From positions 146,559,601 to 146,623,600 of the forward strand of contig CM038221.1 in the NCBI GenBank assembly GCA_021442155.1: a DNA stretch of 64,000 bases. Reading direction: 5' to 3'. Positions 43,371 to 55,397 of the stretch are shown here, one piece after another. The stretch's first letter is position 1; each line of letters starts with the position of its first letter. Source of the DNA: Cymbidium sinense (lineage: Eukaryota; Streptophyta; Magnoliopsida; Asparagales; Orchidaceae). The notes beneath the pieces are model-generated. The model was not told where the DNA came from, searched no databases, and saw only the letters and a list, made by a program, of their open reading frames with translations. The translations under genes and the position numbers were made by a program.

Positions 43371-45327
43371 AGTTTGTGTTCTCCTTTCCGTGTTGACTTG
43401 GCCTGGATGGCCAAGCTCACCTCATGGTGTGTCTAATTCAATTTGGTCATGGATTTTGGGGTGCGAGTTACTTTTGAGGAGACAATCCTCATGATAGAGG
43501 GAGGAGATGGTGAGACACACACCACTTATTTGCTATGACATGCCTTCTGACTCTGAGTTCCCTCCACTGAAGAGGAAGGCAGTAGAGATCCCCACAATGA
43601 GAGCAGTAGCTTCAACATGATCAGTTTTAGTTCTAGTGATAGCGCCAGCAGTGTCAGTGGTTCCCCTCTCTGTTTCATCAGTTGTTCATCCTATTGCCTC
43701 GATGAGGGCAGCCACCTCCTCGTTGGTCCCCTCTAAGTGGAAGGCTATCTTGGTCTCAAGATAGTCTCCCACCTTCATGTAGGTTTCAGCTCTCACCCCT
43801 CTCGACTCACGCACTTAGCACCACAAAAGAGCACGAAGGTTAAGATCACAAGAGAGCGTGGGGCAGGCAGTCCCATGTTGCAGAGGAGGGTTTACCCATG
43901 AGGTCTCTCCTTACTGCAGTAAAATTCCATCCCCTCTCGCTATGGAGAGGAGGATTATAAGAGGATTGTAGCATTGCCTCCCACCACCATCCTATTATGA
44001 GGCAACTAGGGAGAGAGGAGGCCCTACAAATTACATCAGTTATTGCTAGAGAGCCCATGCGCTGAGTTTGGTGCTTTGTTTGAAGTGAGCTCTTTGATCC
44101 CTAGTAGCATCAGAGATCAGATACACAGAGCCAGATACACATAGGTCTGAGTGGTAGAGCAGGCAGATAGGAGGGAGAGAAGGAGGTATGCCCGTCAGTT
44201 GGCAGCCTCCGCTCTTGTGGATTTCCTAGGTCAGCAAGCTATCAAAGCTGACCATATCAACCATATAGTGCTCACGGGCACAGTTAGTCGTAGGAGGAGA
44301 GACCATGCTGAGCGGCAGCAGGTGTCTCCACCACACCACACCACTCATCATCCACCTTCACCAGTACATGTTATAGCATCTCCTATGCTGGCCAAGGCAT
44401 AAAATTCTACATCAGGGGAGAGAGAGCCCCATTGGTGATCCAACTACATCCTCAGGGTCCCATTCCATCTACTCCACCCTTTGTGGTGAGGTCGAGCTCT
44501 CCTTCTCTACCTTCCACCTCAACTATGGTGAAGAAAGAATGGTGACCCAAGAGCACCATAGTCATTCCACCACCCCCACTGTAGTTCACAGTAGTAGCAA
44601 TAGCAAAGGGGGAGGGTGACAGTTTCATAGTTCCCATGGCGGACATCCCCAGAGACAAAGACTCCACTGAGGGAGCATGTATCTTCCAATGAGCATAGTT
44701 CTCATAGAGATAACACTCTAGTGGTAGGCAGGTCTAGATGCATTTCTGTCAGTGAGCATAGCCCTACTACGGGTCAGCTGTGAGTGTTCATACCAGCAGT
44801 TAGAACATTCCTTGGATGGAATTCTAGTACAATATTTTATAGAGAAGAGAGGAAGCGATTGGTTTGATTATGATGATGGAAGGGTCAATTTTGACCCCGA
44901 TGAGGATGATTTTCCAGAGGACTCGACCAAAGTCCATATGGTCGATACCAGGAGCTCCCTCTATAGAGACCAGTATAGCTAGGAAGATATTATGGTTGAA
45001 GAAGACGATGCCATCCATTCAACCCAACACCTCCTTCAGTAGATTAGACAAAAAGGTGATCAGATCAACCAGATGGAGAAGAGGATGGAAGACTTGTTAG
45101 GAGTCATCCATGAACTCAAAAACTAAGCCTCAGCTCTGCAGCATATACTGATAGAGGTAGATCATCCTAAGTTAACACACACCTTAGATCAGCCCAAGAG
45201 CACTTCTCTAGCAGATCAGGACAATGGCAGCTTGCATAAGAAGGTGGTGGATAGTGCCTCAATATATGAGAAGGATATCAAGCCCATGGTGGAACAACAG
45301 GTGAGGGAAGCACTGGCACAAGCCTGA
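43371..45327 (+). pseudogene. ORF1 upstream of gag, copy C
   Basis: The N-terminus is recognisable as KFVFSFP at about 43371, equivalent to KYVFTFP in copy A, though the initiating ATG is not clear. At 44151-44402 an open frame reads MVEQADRRERRRYARQLAAS, then ALVDFLGQQAIKADHINHIV and LTGT, matching copy A. At 44752-44982 another reads ILVQYFIEKRGSDWFDYDDG and VNFDPDEDDFPEDSTKVHMV, an acidic segment also in copy A. The end is charged and coiled-coil-like (KGDQINQMEKRMEDLLGVIH, then KPMVEQQVREALAQA) and stops at TGA 45325-45327. It is the best-preserved ORF1 3' half in the window. Confidence 0.7.
45325..45327 (+). other. Shared in-frame stop at the ORF1/gag boundary, copy C
   Basis: TGA separates EALAQA from GGSSIRKGRPYPKEF in one continuous, conserved frame. 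The same codon is a stop in A (5149-5151) and B (21853-21855). A GGTAG/CTACC stem with a 3-base loop begins about 20 bases downstream. Confidence 0.75.
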
Positions 45328-45940
45328 GGTGGCTCATCTATTCGAAAGGGTAGACCCTACCCGAAGGAATTTGATGCAATCCAATATCCTAAGGGTTTTG
45401 TGCCTCCTTCTTTCAAAATCTTTGAAGGCAATGGGATCCCTCACTAAGAAATTGCACATTTTAGGTCGAGATTACCGGTGATAGTGATGCCCTTCTTTCG
45501 TGTATTAGCTCAATGGGTGTTGCGTTGACCGGGTATGCCAAACTTCCCAATGGTTCGATAAAAACATTTGCTGAGTTGGATCGCCTCTTCATCAAAAGGT
45601 TTGCTGGAGCTCAAAGGGTGATTGTAGGAAATATTTTTTGTAATGACACAACTTCCCAATGAGTCCTTATTGATTATAGAACAACCTAATTAAAACATGC
45701 CATTAATTCTCCATAGAAATGGCCTCTTAAAACAATTAATGAAGAGGAATCCAAATAGTTACAGGGGACAGCATAGTTTTCCGGAGAGGCATTTAAGAAG
45801 AGAGTGAGGTATAATAGAAAGGCCTTTAGAATCCTCACCTCCTCCACCATCTATCGTCACCACCTTATCATAGGGCCATACATAATTCCTCACATTAAGA
45901 TCATGAATAGCCAGTATTTATTACTTTTTACTTTTGATTG
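45328..45940 (+). pseudogene. Gag, copy C, truncated by a junction with an LTR
   Basis: After the stop, the frame reads GGSSIRKGRPYPKEFDAIQY, then PKGFVPPSFKIFEGNGIPH, the gag start. It continues through ELDRLFIKRFAGAQRVIVG at about 45570-45630 after frameshifts. Later gag sequence is scrambled, and at about 45940 the sequence becomes LTR (GGAATGAGTTAGGTACAGTA, like 13930 of copy B). The nucleocapsid knuckle and everything after it are missing. Confidence 0.72.
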
Positions 45941-48138
45941 AAATGAGGGAATGAGTTAGGTACAGTAAACTCAACTCACATTTTTAAAATTAAATCAAAC
46001 TTAAAACTAAACAAAAATCACATTGAATACACTTTGATTTATTTTAAACTTTCTTATTCCATAAGAATGTCTTTCAGATTTAATTAAAGTGAATGTGTTT
46101 ACACTCTTTCATTACTTAGATTCTTTCCCCCAACATGTTAAATTTGTATGTCATGTGATTTTATGCATCCATATTTTTCAAATTCAAATTTAAAAATGAA
46201 ATTATTTACTTTATGTCAAATTTGCATATGTTGGCTAAAGTAGAAATATGAGTGGCTATTATCACTACTAAATTCAAATTATTTTCAAAACATATAAATC
46301 AATTATCAAATTTGAAAGTGTGCTACTTATATTTTAATTATAAGCTTGCATGTGAAAGAATATAAGGATGTGCTTAGCATATGTTTCCCTTCTCTTTTAT
46401 ATTAGTATAGTCTTGAATAAGAGTTAGTAAGATGTATGGTTCATTTGAAAAGAACCTAACACATACCTAATTTCATATCCTATTCTTCCCCATGCTATCA
46501 TATTAAGAAGGATTACCTATGCTTGTGCACAAAAATGGTATAAATAAAATGAATTAATTAATACAACTTTTGCATTCTTTCTTTTCCATTACTTTCTTTT
46601 ATACACATGTTTGTAATCTAGGTTGTATAAGGGTAGAACTCGGCTACCCAATTCACTTTTCAGGTTTGTGCGGTGGTGCCTGACCATAGTGACCTTTTAT
46701 TCCTTTTGCGATTAACTTTATAAATTGATTGATGATTTGTTTAGCTTTTACATTAAGTGGCATCTTTTCCAAGTTTTCCATCCTTTATATATGGCCTGGA
46801 TATGGATTAGGCTCTTTTGAAAAAAAAAATCTTTTACCAAACTTAATAACTCAAATTAAAAATAAAGAACTCATAATCTCACCTAAAGCTTAAATTTAAA
46901 ATAAGATAAAAGAACAACCCTTAGCTGGATGAGTATTTATTTTATAATATCATGGACAAATGCATCTTATTTCACTCTTGATTGGATGGCTTTCACCTTG
47001 TCGAGAAACTTGGCTTGACCTTTGAGAGCCATGGTGGAAACACCTCATCCCTTCTATGATTTTGGCCAATAACTTTATTTCTCTTGCATTAGGCATATAA
47101 TCCTATTAGCCTAAGTCAAAATAATTGTCCAAAAGGAAAATAAAATGAAATTTGAATTGCATTAGATTTAGGTCATTTGTATGCTCTTACATGATCTAGT
47201 CTCTATAGGAGTGAGTTTAAGAACTAGTCTCTTTCTAAATAAATAACAACCTAGATATCTTGCATAAGCATAATGACTTGCCTACATGTATTTAAAATCA
47301 TAGGAGGAGTTAGTTGGCAGTTACCCCCAGGCGATTGTAAGTCCAAGTTATCGGGTGGTTTGTCCTCTCTTGTGGAGGACCCATTTTCGTCTTTGATTTT
47401 GGTTGTGCTTTCAGCCCTCACCAAAGCTCCCTAGATTTAGGTTCTGAGGTTGCTTCTCCCTTTTATGGGTTGTAAGCATAAATCCTTACCTCTTAGGCAT
47501 TTTCTTAATCTTGTGTTAAGGAATCATAAGTCCTAAATTTCTAATGAAAAATGTAACTCAAATAAACAAAATCAATTTCAAAACTATAAAGCCCAACTAT
47601 ATGATAGTTTAAGATGCTCGCTACATTTCCTAGCATCATGGGAATCTCCTACTTATCTTCCATTTTGGCTTCGATAATAACTCCTCCCTTTGATCATCAT
47701 TTGATCTTCAAAATGAACCAATCGATTGATAGTACTTTCCTATTGAAATCAACATAATGATCATTTACCTTAATCAAGAATTTTCTAAGGAATCTCCCTT
47801 CCTTATCATTTAATTAACTATGGGGGCTTGCCCTTTTAGGGAACTTAACGAACCTGATTTAAAATAAATCATACTTTACTTTTCCATGTAAAGTAAGAGA
47901 AGAATCTCTAATACATATGCTGACCCATCATCCTTAAGAGTCCTTATTGAGGTGATTAGGTCCATTAAAGGGTAGTGACTTCTGTCTTTTAAGATAGTAC
48001 ACTATTTTCTTGATGATGTACCCGATCACCTGAATAAGCATATCAGATCTGTGGCATCCTAAAAAGATGAATTTTTATAGTCATCTTTCTCTTCTCCCCA
48101 TGATTTGAAAGGTGACTCATATTGAAATTTTCTAACCA
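45940..48138 (+). repeat. Partial 3' LTR of copy C
   Basis: It matches copy B's LTR from the position of 13930 to the end (TTCTAACCA at 48138), with an internal deletion of about 1.27 kb near 46615 (GTTTGTAA joined to TCTAGGTTGTATAAGGG). It holds the leader-complementary segment at about 47755-47775. No ORF is supported. Confidence 0.75.
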
Positions 48139-50342
48139 ACACATCCTAATGGTCACTTTCTAGCAAATGTGAGTCCCACTCTTCTTCTTGCTTGACCATT
48201 GCAAACCAATGAGCATCTTGTTAGTTAGGTAGACCCCTCGCGAAGTTACATCATGTTGACTTCATTTAAGAGAATGTAAGCCTACAAGCTTTCTTCTTGG
48301 ACTAGCCATCATGCACTGACTAAGTCGAGTATATATTTGAGGTTTAGGATAAGTCCCCCAAAGGCTCCTTTTCTCTTGACTACTTTTGAGTTGATATAAT
48401 TCTCCCAGTGTCATTCACTCAGTAGTCGCCCTAGGTCGGATGACACCTGTTGAGCTGAAGATAGACTATACTGGAAATCAGTTCTGATGTAGGAAGATGT
48501 GAGTCCCCGATGCTTTCTTCCTAGGCTAATTATCGTAAACCGATGGGCACCTTAGGTGGTTGATGTTCGCTATGCTGACAATGACTCACCCAGTGGATGC
48601 ACCTGGATGAACCACTCTTGGCAGATATGAGTCCCCACATTTTCTCCTTGAGTTGGCCTTCGAATATCTATATATATTATCTTCTTCAAGTGTTGGAATT
48701 CAAGCCCTTAGTAGCTCCTTTCTCTGTGGGCACTCTACTTGAATCATGTCCTTTTTGACCCCATTTAGACACTACTTGGGTTACTTTTGGATCGGACAGT
48801 CCCCCTTTCCTAGTAACCACCCCTGTGGTTGGAGAATTTATTCTGCGAATGCATAAATTCTCCCATGGTTCAGTAAATCTGAGATAGATCTAGCCTGATT
48901 TAGGCTCTTTCTCAATATGATCCCTCACAAACCAACAAGGTTCATGATAAACAAATAAAATTAATTTGCTTATGGAGTAGAAATTCAAGCCCCCAGCAAC
49001 CACTTTCCCAAGCAGGCATCCTATCTTTAAGGTAGTGTCAGTAGAACTCCCTATAGGAATTGCCAGACTACACTAATAGAGATAAGTCCATGGGTTAGCA
49101 CTCTCTCAGTAGTATCCCTTAGGTTAGGTTCAATCTATTTTGTAAAAACATGTTACCTCGGTCATTTCTTTTGGAAGATATAAGTCTACTACACATTCTT
49201 TCTAGCATAACTGTCGCAAACTGACGGGCAGCCCTAAGCCGGGTTAACATGTTACCTCACCAATATGTTTCCTCAACGGTCTTCTATTCAGAAAGGATGT
49301 GAGTACCCATACTTTCTTCCCTGAATCAACCACTATGAACCAGAAGGCACCCCTTTGGTTGGATAATTCTCCCCTCGACCGGGAAGCTATTCCCTTTGGA
49401 TTGATAAATCTGTGTTAGACCAAGGTCAATGGCCCCTACTCAATGTAGTCCATTACAAACTGATGGGATCCATCAAATATAATTAAAATGAAACTAATTT
49501 TGATTATTTTGAGCTAATCTAAGCCCCCTGACATTCATTCACAAGATTTAGGTTTGTTCATTTGTGTTACCAACTAATCACCCCAGCGATTGATCCATAC
49601 TTTGGAAGATATAAGTTTACTACGCTTTCTTCCTAATACTGTACACAACAAAAGGCATCCTTTGGTTGGATAGTCTACCATGTGGTTGGTAGACTACCCT
49701 TTGGATTGGTAACTGGCTAGAAAGAACAACATGGCCCTACTTCATCCCATCATAAACCAATAGGTCCATCTCAAAATTAAAATTTTTTAAAATAATTTGA
49801 AATAAATTCAACCTCCTCCCAATGGAGTCAAACTAAACAAACAAAATAAATCTAATCAACCTCCCCTGGAGTCAAACCAAATTAAACAAATCAAATCAAT
49901 CCGCTTCTCCTTAGTGATATGCAAATCTTTCCAATTCCTCAATGGATCACTTAAACTGGCTCTCCTAGTGGAGAGTTCCCATATTCATCCCAAACAGATC
50001 CCTAATTCTAATCCCCCATCAGATTTCACAGCCTCTTTTCCCTGGTGGATGTCTTGAACTTGCTCCCCTAGCTAAGAGTTCATATTTTTTTATCCTCAAT
50101 GGAACACCTAATCATAAATCAACAAATCAAATCAATTTTATCCCTAGTGAGATGCAAATCAAATTAAACCTCTCATCCCCAGTGGATGACTTGAACATTT
50201 TCCCCTAGAGGAATTTTCATACTCAATCCCTAATGGACTCCTCCTTCACTCTCTTATGTCTTAGGCATAAGTAGAGTCACATTACACTAAGCTCTTGATT
50301 CCTTCTATACCTCTACTTTGAGAATAGAGTGATCTCGTACAT
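48139..50342 (+). repeat. Repeat-rich 3' untranslated region of copy D
   Basis: About 2.2 kb without a plausible ORF. Degenerate units begin GATGTGAGTCCCC, continue GCTTTCTTCCT and AACCGATGGGCACC, and recur near 48163, 48258, 48498, 48618, 49178, 49290 and 49608. A second series near 49960-50210 has CTCCTAGTGGAGAGTTC-type short hairpins. The same first motif occurs at 28775 and 28890 in copy B, placing this sequence between pol and the 3' LTR. Hypervariable 3' untranslated regions with tandem repeats are known in Ogre-type elements. Pol itself is absent upstream. Confidence 0.7.
50320..50333 (+). promoter_or_regulatory. Candidate polypurine tract before LTR D
   Basis: GAGAATAGAGTGAT is the only purine-rich stretch close to the LTR start at 50343, but it is about ten bases away, and a working tract usually touches the LTR. 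The call is weak. Confidence 0.25.
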
Positions 50343-52811
50343 TGTTGATCAACACCAATACATGCATGCCTTGTCATGATCTGACTTTTGAAGTGAGCTC
50401 TCAACTTCTCCATCTTAGACATAGGAATCCTCTAGAAATTAAGAGTTCCTTAGTCTTAAGATGCTTCTAGTGATTTGGTGAACACTTAACCTAATCCTAG
50501 AGACTTAGAAGAGTTATCTATAAGAATAGGTTATGCCTTAGTGGTATTAGGAAAAACTTGCTTACCCTATAGTTTGAACCAAATCCTTGCTTCATTATCT
50601 CAAGTCAAACTTTAATTTCAAATCAACTTCAAATTCAAGTCAAACTTCAAATTTAAATCAACCTCAAACTCAAACTAAATTCAAAACTTAACTCCAAATC
50701 CAAAATCTTTCCTAAGCCCTTTTGGTTTCATCTCATGTACTTAGCCAAATCCTAATCACTCCAAATTCAAAAGATTTTCTCATAACCCACTTATATTCTC
50801 ATTTATATTCATAAATATAAATAAAATATAAATTAAAATAACCAAAACTAAATCCAAATCTCAATTCCAAATCAAAAATCTTTCCTAAGCCCTCTTGATT
50901 TCATCTTAAGGACAGCTCAAATCAAATCCAAATCATTTCAAACTCAAGAGATTTTCTCACAACCCATTTATATCTTTATTTATATTCACATAAATATATA
51001 TGAAATATAAATTCAAATAACCTAAACTAAATTCAAAACTCAAGTCCAAATCTAATCAAAATCCAACATAAACTCTTTCAAGTCAAATCTTTTAACTCTT
51101 TCAAATCAAATCTAAATCAATCCAAACTCAAAAGATTTTCTCACAACCCATTTATATTCTCATTCATATTCACAAATATGAAGGAAATATAAATTCAAAT
51201 AAACAAAACTAAGTTCAACACTCAAGCCCAAATCTAACCTAAATCCAACTTACACTCTTTCAAGTTAAATTCTTGAACTTAGCCAAATTAAACTCAAATC
51301 AATCCAAACCTTTTGATTTTCTCTCCAAATAATCAATCTTTCAATCACAAAACAAAATATAAACACAAACTTCAATCATCAAATCAAAATCAAGTCAAAC
51401 CCATATTCACCCCTTTGACTTGAAATTGTCAAATGAATCAAAACCCATTTGACTCCAAATCACTTGCAAATGGATTTATATTTCAATCATAAGTCCATTT
51501 GTGAGTTCAACCAAACTTGAATCAAGCATTGATTAATTGAATCACTTAGGCTCACTTGACCCAAAGGCCTAAAGTATCCTTTTGAGCTAAATTCTAATCC
51601 AACCCAAATTGGATTAAACTAAGCCCATCAAAGCGTCACATTATCAGCAACAATCATCTTAGGATGTTCAATCACTCAATTTGGGTCAAACTAAGTCAAA
51701 CCTAGCCTTTCACTAAGTCAACACTTAACCCAAATGTAACCTAAACTAGCCAAAATCCATCATAGGCCAAATTGATTGAAACCATTGATCTAAACTAGTT
51801 CATGATCAATGACTGAACATGATCAAGCCATCATTTGAGCCAAACCTAGTCTAATTGGCCACTTGACCCAAGTTGGCCGAAGTTGACCTAAAAAGTTAAA
51901 ATGTGTCAAATTTTGATCTAAGCTAAATTGATTGCAACCAATGAGTCAAATTCATTCTAAATCACCTGTTGAACTTGACCAAAGCCTCAATTGGCTAACT
52001 AGACCCAACCCTTGACCATGAACCCAACTTGACCTAAAAGGTCAAATCAACTTGAAATCAAACTAAACTAAAATTGATTGAAACTAAAGCTTGCAATATA
52101 TTTCAAATGATCAACCAAGCCTAAACCAACCCATGACCTAGCCCAATTAAGTCAAATGGGTCAAATTGGTTAACTTGACCCATTTGACCTAAGTGAACTC
52201 AAATGAATCAAAACCAAATATAAATCAAATTGAACCAAACCACTGCCCATAGGCTAAAAAATGATCATTTGAACTTGACCTAACCAAAGGTTTGACCTAA
52301 TTTGACAAATTGGTCAACTAGACCCAAGTTGACCCATTTTGACCTAAATGGGCCAACTTGAGGCGAGTCATATCAAATAAACTCCAAATTCATTAAAAAT
52401 TGGTATAACCCATTTTTTAATTATTCCAAATATGTGCAAATCAAAATCAAGGCCAAATGACCATTTTACCCCTAATTCAAAGGGTAACCTATGGACAAGT
52501 CCACTTGGAATTTGGTCAATTCATTTGTCATGGCCACTTGGCATTCTCCTAATGGATCATTTGGACACCAAGGAGGGTGGTGCAGCTGACCCAATGGGTT
52601 TGGGTCAGCCATGACCCAACCCAAGGCCAAACCAACCACTCCACTCAAAATTCTCCACATGGATCACATCCCATACTCATTTAACAAATGTGCACCTCCA
52701 CTCCTTTGCCAAAATCGAAGCACATGGCACTCCTAACAACCAAAAAAACCCACTCAATCTCCTCAATTTGATCAAAATATCAAGGCAAGCCTCGGTCATT
52801 CGATCCAAGTA

Positions 52812-52830
52812 GGGGGAGATATACTGCCCC
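52812..52830 (+). promoter_or_regulatory. Conserved LTR palindrome, LTR D
   Basis: GGGGGAGATATACTGCCCC: the counterpart of 12272-12288 with one interruption in the right arm. It lies about 2.5 kb into the LTR. Confidence 0.5.
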
Positions 52831-55193
52831 TCATTTCCACTCAAACCATCTCTCTTGCATTTGATTGAGCTCAGAGGATCAAAGCAAACTTCTCCAAGTT
52901 TCTCAAGCATTCTTGAGCTCATTCCCACTTCTCCTTCTTAGTTTTTCTTAAGACAAAAATAGGGGAGGCTAAGGGAATTTCCAACCAACTCATCACTCCA
53001 CAAAATTCTAATTGTTCTTGCAAGCACTATCAAGGAGGAAAATCGAGCTCATCCAGACCATTTCCCAAGCATCCAAGCCACGGAAGGACCTAGACCAAAA
53101 GAAAGATCCACTTCAAATTGAACCTTCAAACTTTCAGGGCTTCATCTCCACTAGATGAAGCTCTCCACCGCTGGAAGGTGATAGCCTATGAAGACTCAAA
53201 CCGAAGTTGAAAAATCTTTGGTCCTTTATGAAGGGATTTGTAATCCCATTAAAATTCCACCAGTGGATTTTCTTCTCTATGCTTTTAGATGGTGTGAGTT
53301 GAATCCCAGCCTTATCCAAGCTCAAGTGAGCTCGTATCAAGCCATGGAGGATGGACGGTCTTCATCTCTGACAGGCAAAAATAGGGATGAATTTTGATTG
53401 GATGGTCCTGATTAATCCACATAGATCCGTTGATTTAATCCCTCTATAATCATGAGTTTAATCTCACCGATCCTTGATCGACTACTAGGGAAAGTACGCA
53501 CGCTGATGCAACAACGATTTGATAACTTAGAAAACCAATCCCATCACACCACGGAAAGTGTGCCGCGCATAGTTAGGCGCCGATTGATTAGTTAATAATT
53601 AGGTTATTTAATTAACCTATAATCATGAAAACTTTATAAATTCATAATTAAATGTAGAAAAATTTAAAAAAAAATGCAAACTCAAGTTCATTTTAAAGAT
53701 AATTCAGAGGGGAATCCAATAAAATTGTTTCAAATTAATTTTGAATTGTAGATTTTTCCTAATTAAGATTTATTTAAAAATATAATAACCTTAATTACTC
53801 TTTAATGACTTCATTAATTAATTTCAAATTTCTTTGGTATGTTCAGTGGGATGACTTCTACCTCCCATAATTTTCTTGGGATTTACTAATGAGTTAATTA
53901 GGAAAATTAATTAATGAACCCCTAATCACCCTCTTAATGTAATTAAGACTAATTAAGCATATGAATAGTGAATTAATCCCTTAATTAGATAATTAAATAT
54001 TATTTAAGTGAATAGGAGGTTTATGGAATGGGTTTGGGATATTTTCCTTAAGCTATTCTTTAAACCCCCTTTCTTCCTTAATCCAAACTAATTAAGGATT
54101 AATCCATTAATTATCTACTTAATTAATTTAATCAAATTTTCAAAACCAATCTAAATTTTATTATTCTCTTGTTGGGTAGATCCTTAGGTGTTCAAAAGCC
54201 TAAGGTAAATTTAAGGAAATCATACCCAACTTACATGTGTGAGAAGGTTATCAAAGTACTTAATTAAAAACTCTTTAGCTTAATTAATCAATAATTGTGA
54301 GCCATTGCATTAGGCCCCTTTTTTTTCTTAGGTAGATTGCTGATTTAAATTCAATGTGGTTGCATATCATATGTCGGCTCATAATTGTTACATTAATTAG
54401 GTTAAAGTGGTGTAGGTAAGGGGCAATTAATGGACTTAATTCACACCTTAACCTAAACAAAATATAAAATCAACTCAATTGTTCTAAAATTAAACTAAAT
54501 CAATTCACACATGGGAGAAAGGGGTTAAAAGCAGCAAACTCTTCTCACTTTTCCCTTAATCAAATTCAAATATAAAAATAAAATAAAAATCTCTTTAAAA
54601 AATTTTGATTTACTTTAAATAATCTTATTTCATAGGATTACCTTTGGGAATTAATTAGGGTGAATGAAGTCATATGATTATGCCACTTTATTTCATTCCA
54701 TGCATGCTAAATGTTGTATGCCACATGAAATCATGCATTCATACCTTTTGAAAAAAATCAAATTAAATGAAATATTTCCTTTATGTCAAATTGCATGCTT
54801 TGGCTAAAGTAAGAATATGAGTGGCTATTATTATTATTATTAAATAAAAACTATTTTTAAAATTCATAAATCAAAGATTATAAATGAAGGTATGCTACTT
54901 ATAAATACTTATGAGCTTGCATGTGATTATAAGTATAGGATGTGTATTTGGTGTTATTTTGCTTCTTTTCTCTTAACATGGATTTGATAGGATTTGCAAA
55001 GTGTATAGTTCATTTGAAAAGAACATAACACTTGCTTAAATCTATTCCTATGCATTTCATGTTATGACTTAAGAAGGATCTTCACATTTACCCATGTAAA
55101 TTGCATAACCAAATCAAACAAAATCCTTTTGCACTTCATTCATTGGTTTTCTTTTGTACATGTACATGTATTTAAGAAAAGTGGTATATTAGT

Positions 55194-55397
55194 CTAGATA
55201 CCATAGGGTTGCGAGGCTTTAAGTAGCCCCAAGTAGGTCTTGTACCTTACACCCTTGGTGTAGAAAATAATGGCACCGTACTCACTTATGTCTTTCATAC
55301 ATGTAAATGTACAGTTGATCAATGGATAAAAGAATTCCTCTTTTCTACTTAATAAAATCACGCATTCATGAAATATCCAAATTTTCTTAAACATCAT
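55194..55397 (-). other. Antisense open frame inside LTR D, conserved in other copies
   Basis: The frame begins MMFKKIWIFHECVILLSRKE and ends SEYGAIIFYTKGVRYKTYLG followed by LLKASQPYGI. LTR F carries the same frame, open, at 59826-60092. LTR E has it in part at about 35770-35930 (SEYNAIIFYTRGIRYATYLG) after one frameshift. In LTRs B and C the frame is closed. I recognise no domain, and conservation could simply be LTR conservation. It is not a confident gene. Confidence 0.3.

Larger units (their letters stand above)
40668..48138 (+). mobile_element. Copy C: deletion derivative of the Ogre-like element (~7.5 kb)
   Basis: It comprises about 250 bases of LTR end, the PBS, leader, hairpin array, ORF1 and the first part of gag. 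It then jumps directly into the middle of an LTR at about 45940 and ends at about 48138. Pol, the 3' untranslated region and the first 5 kb or so of the LTR are missing. It is probably an old element that lost its middle; alternatively two fragments were joined. Confidence 0.75.

Noticed and set aside
53134..53397. Overlapping frames of 68-69 codons on both strands
   Set aside because: They lie in the LTR, have no homologous frame in the other LTRs and no recognisable domain; they look like chance.
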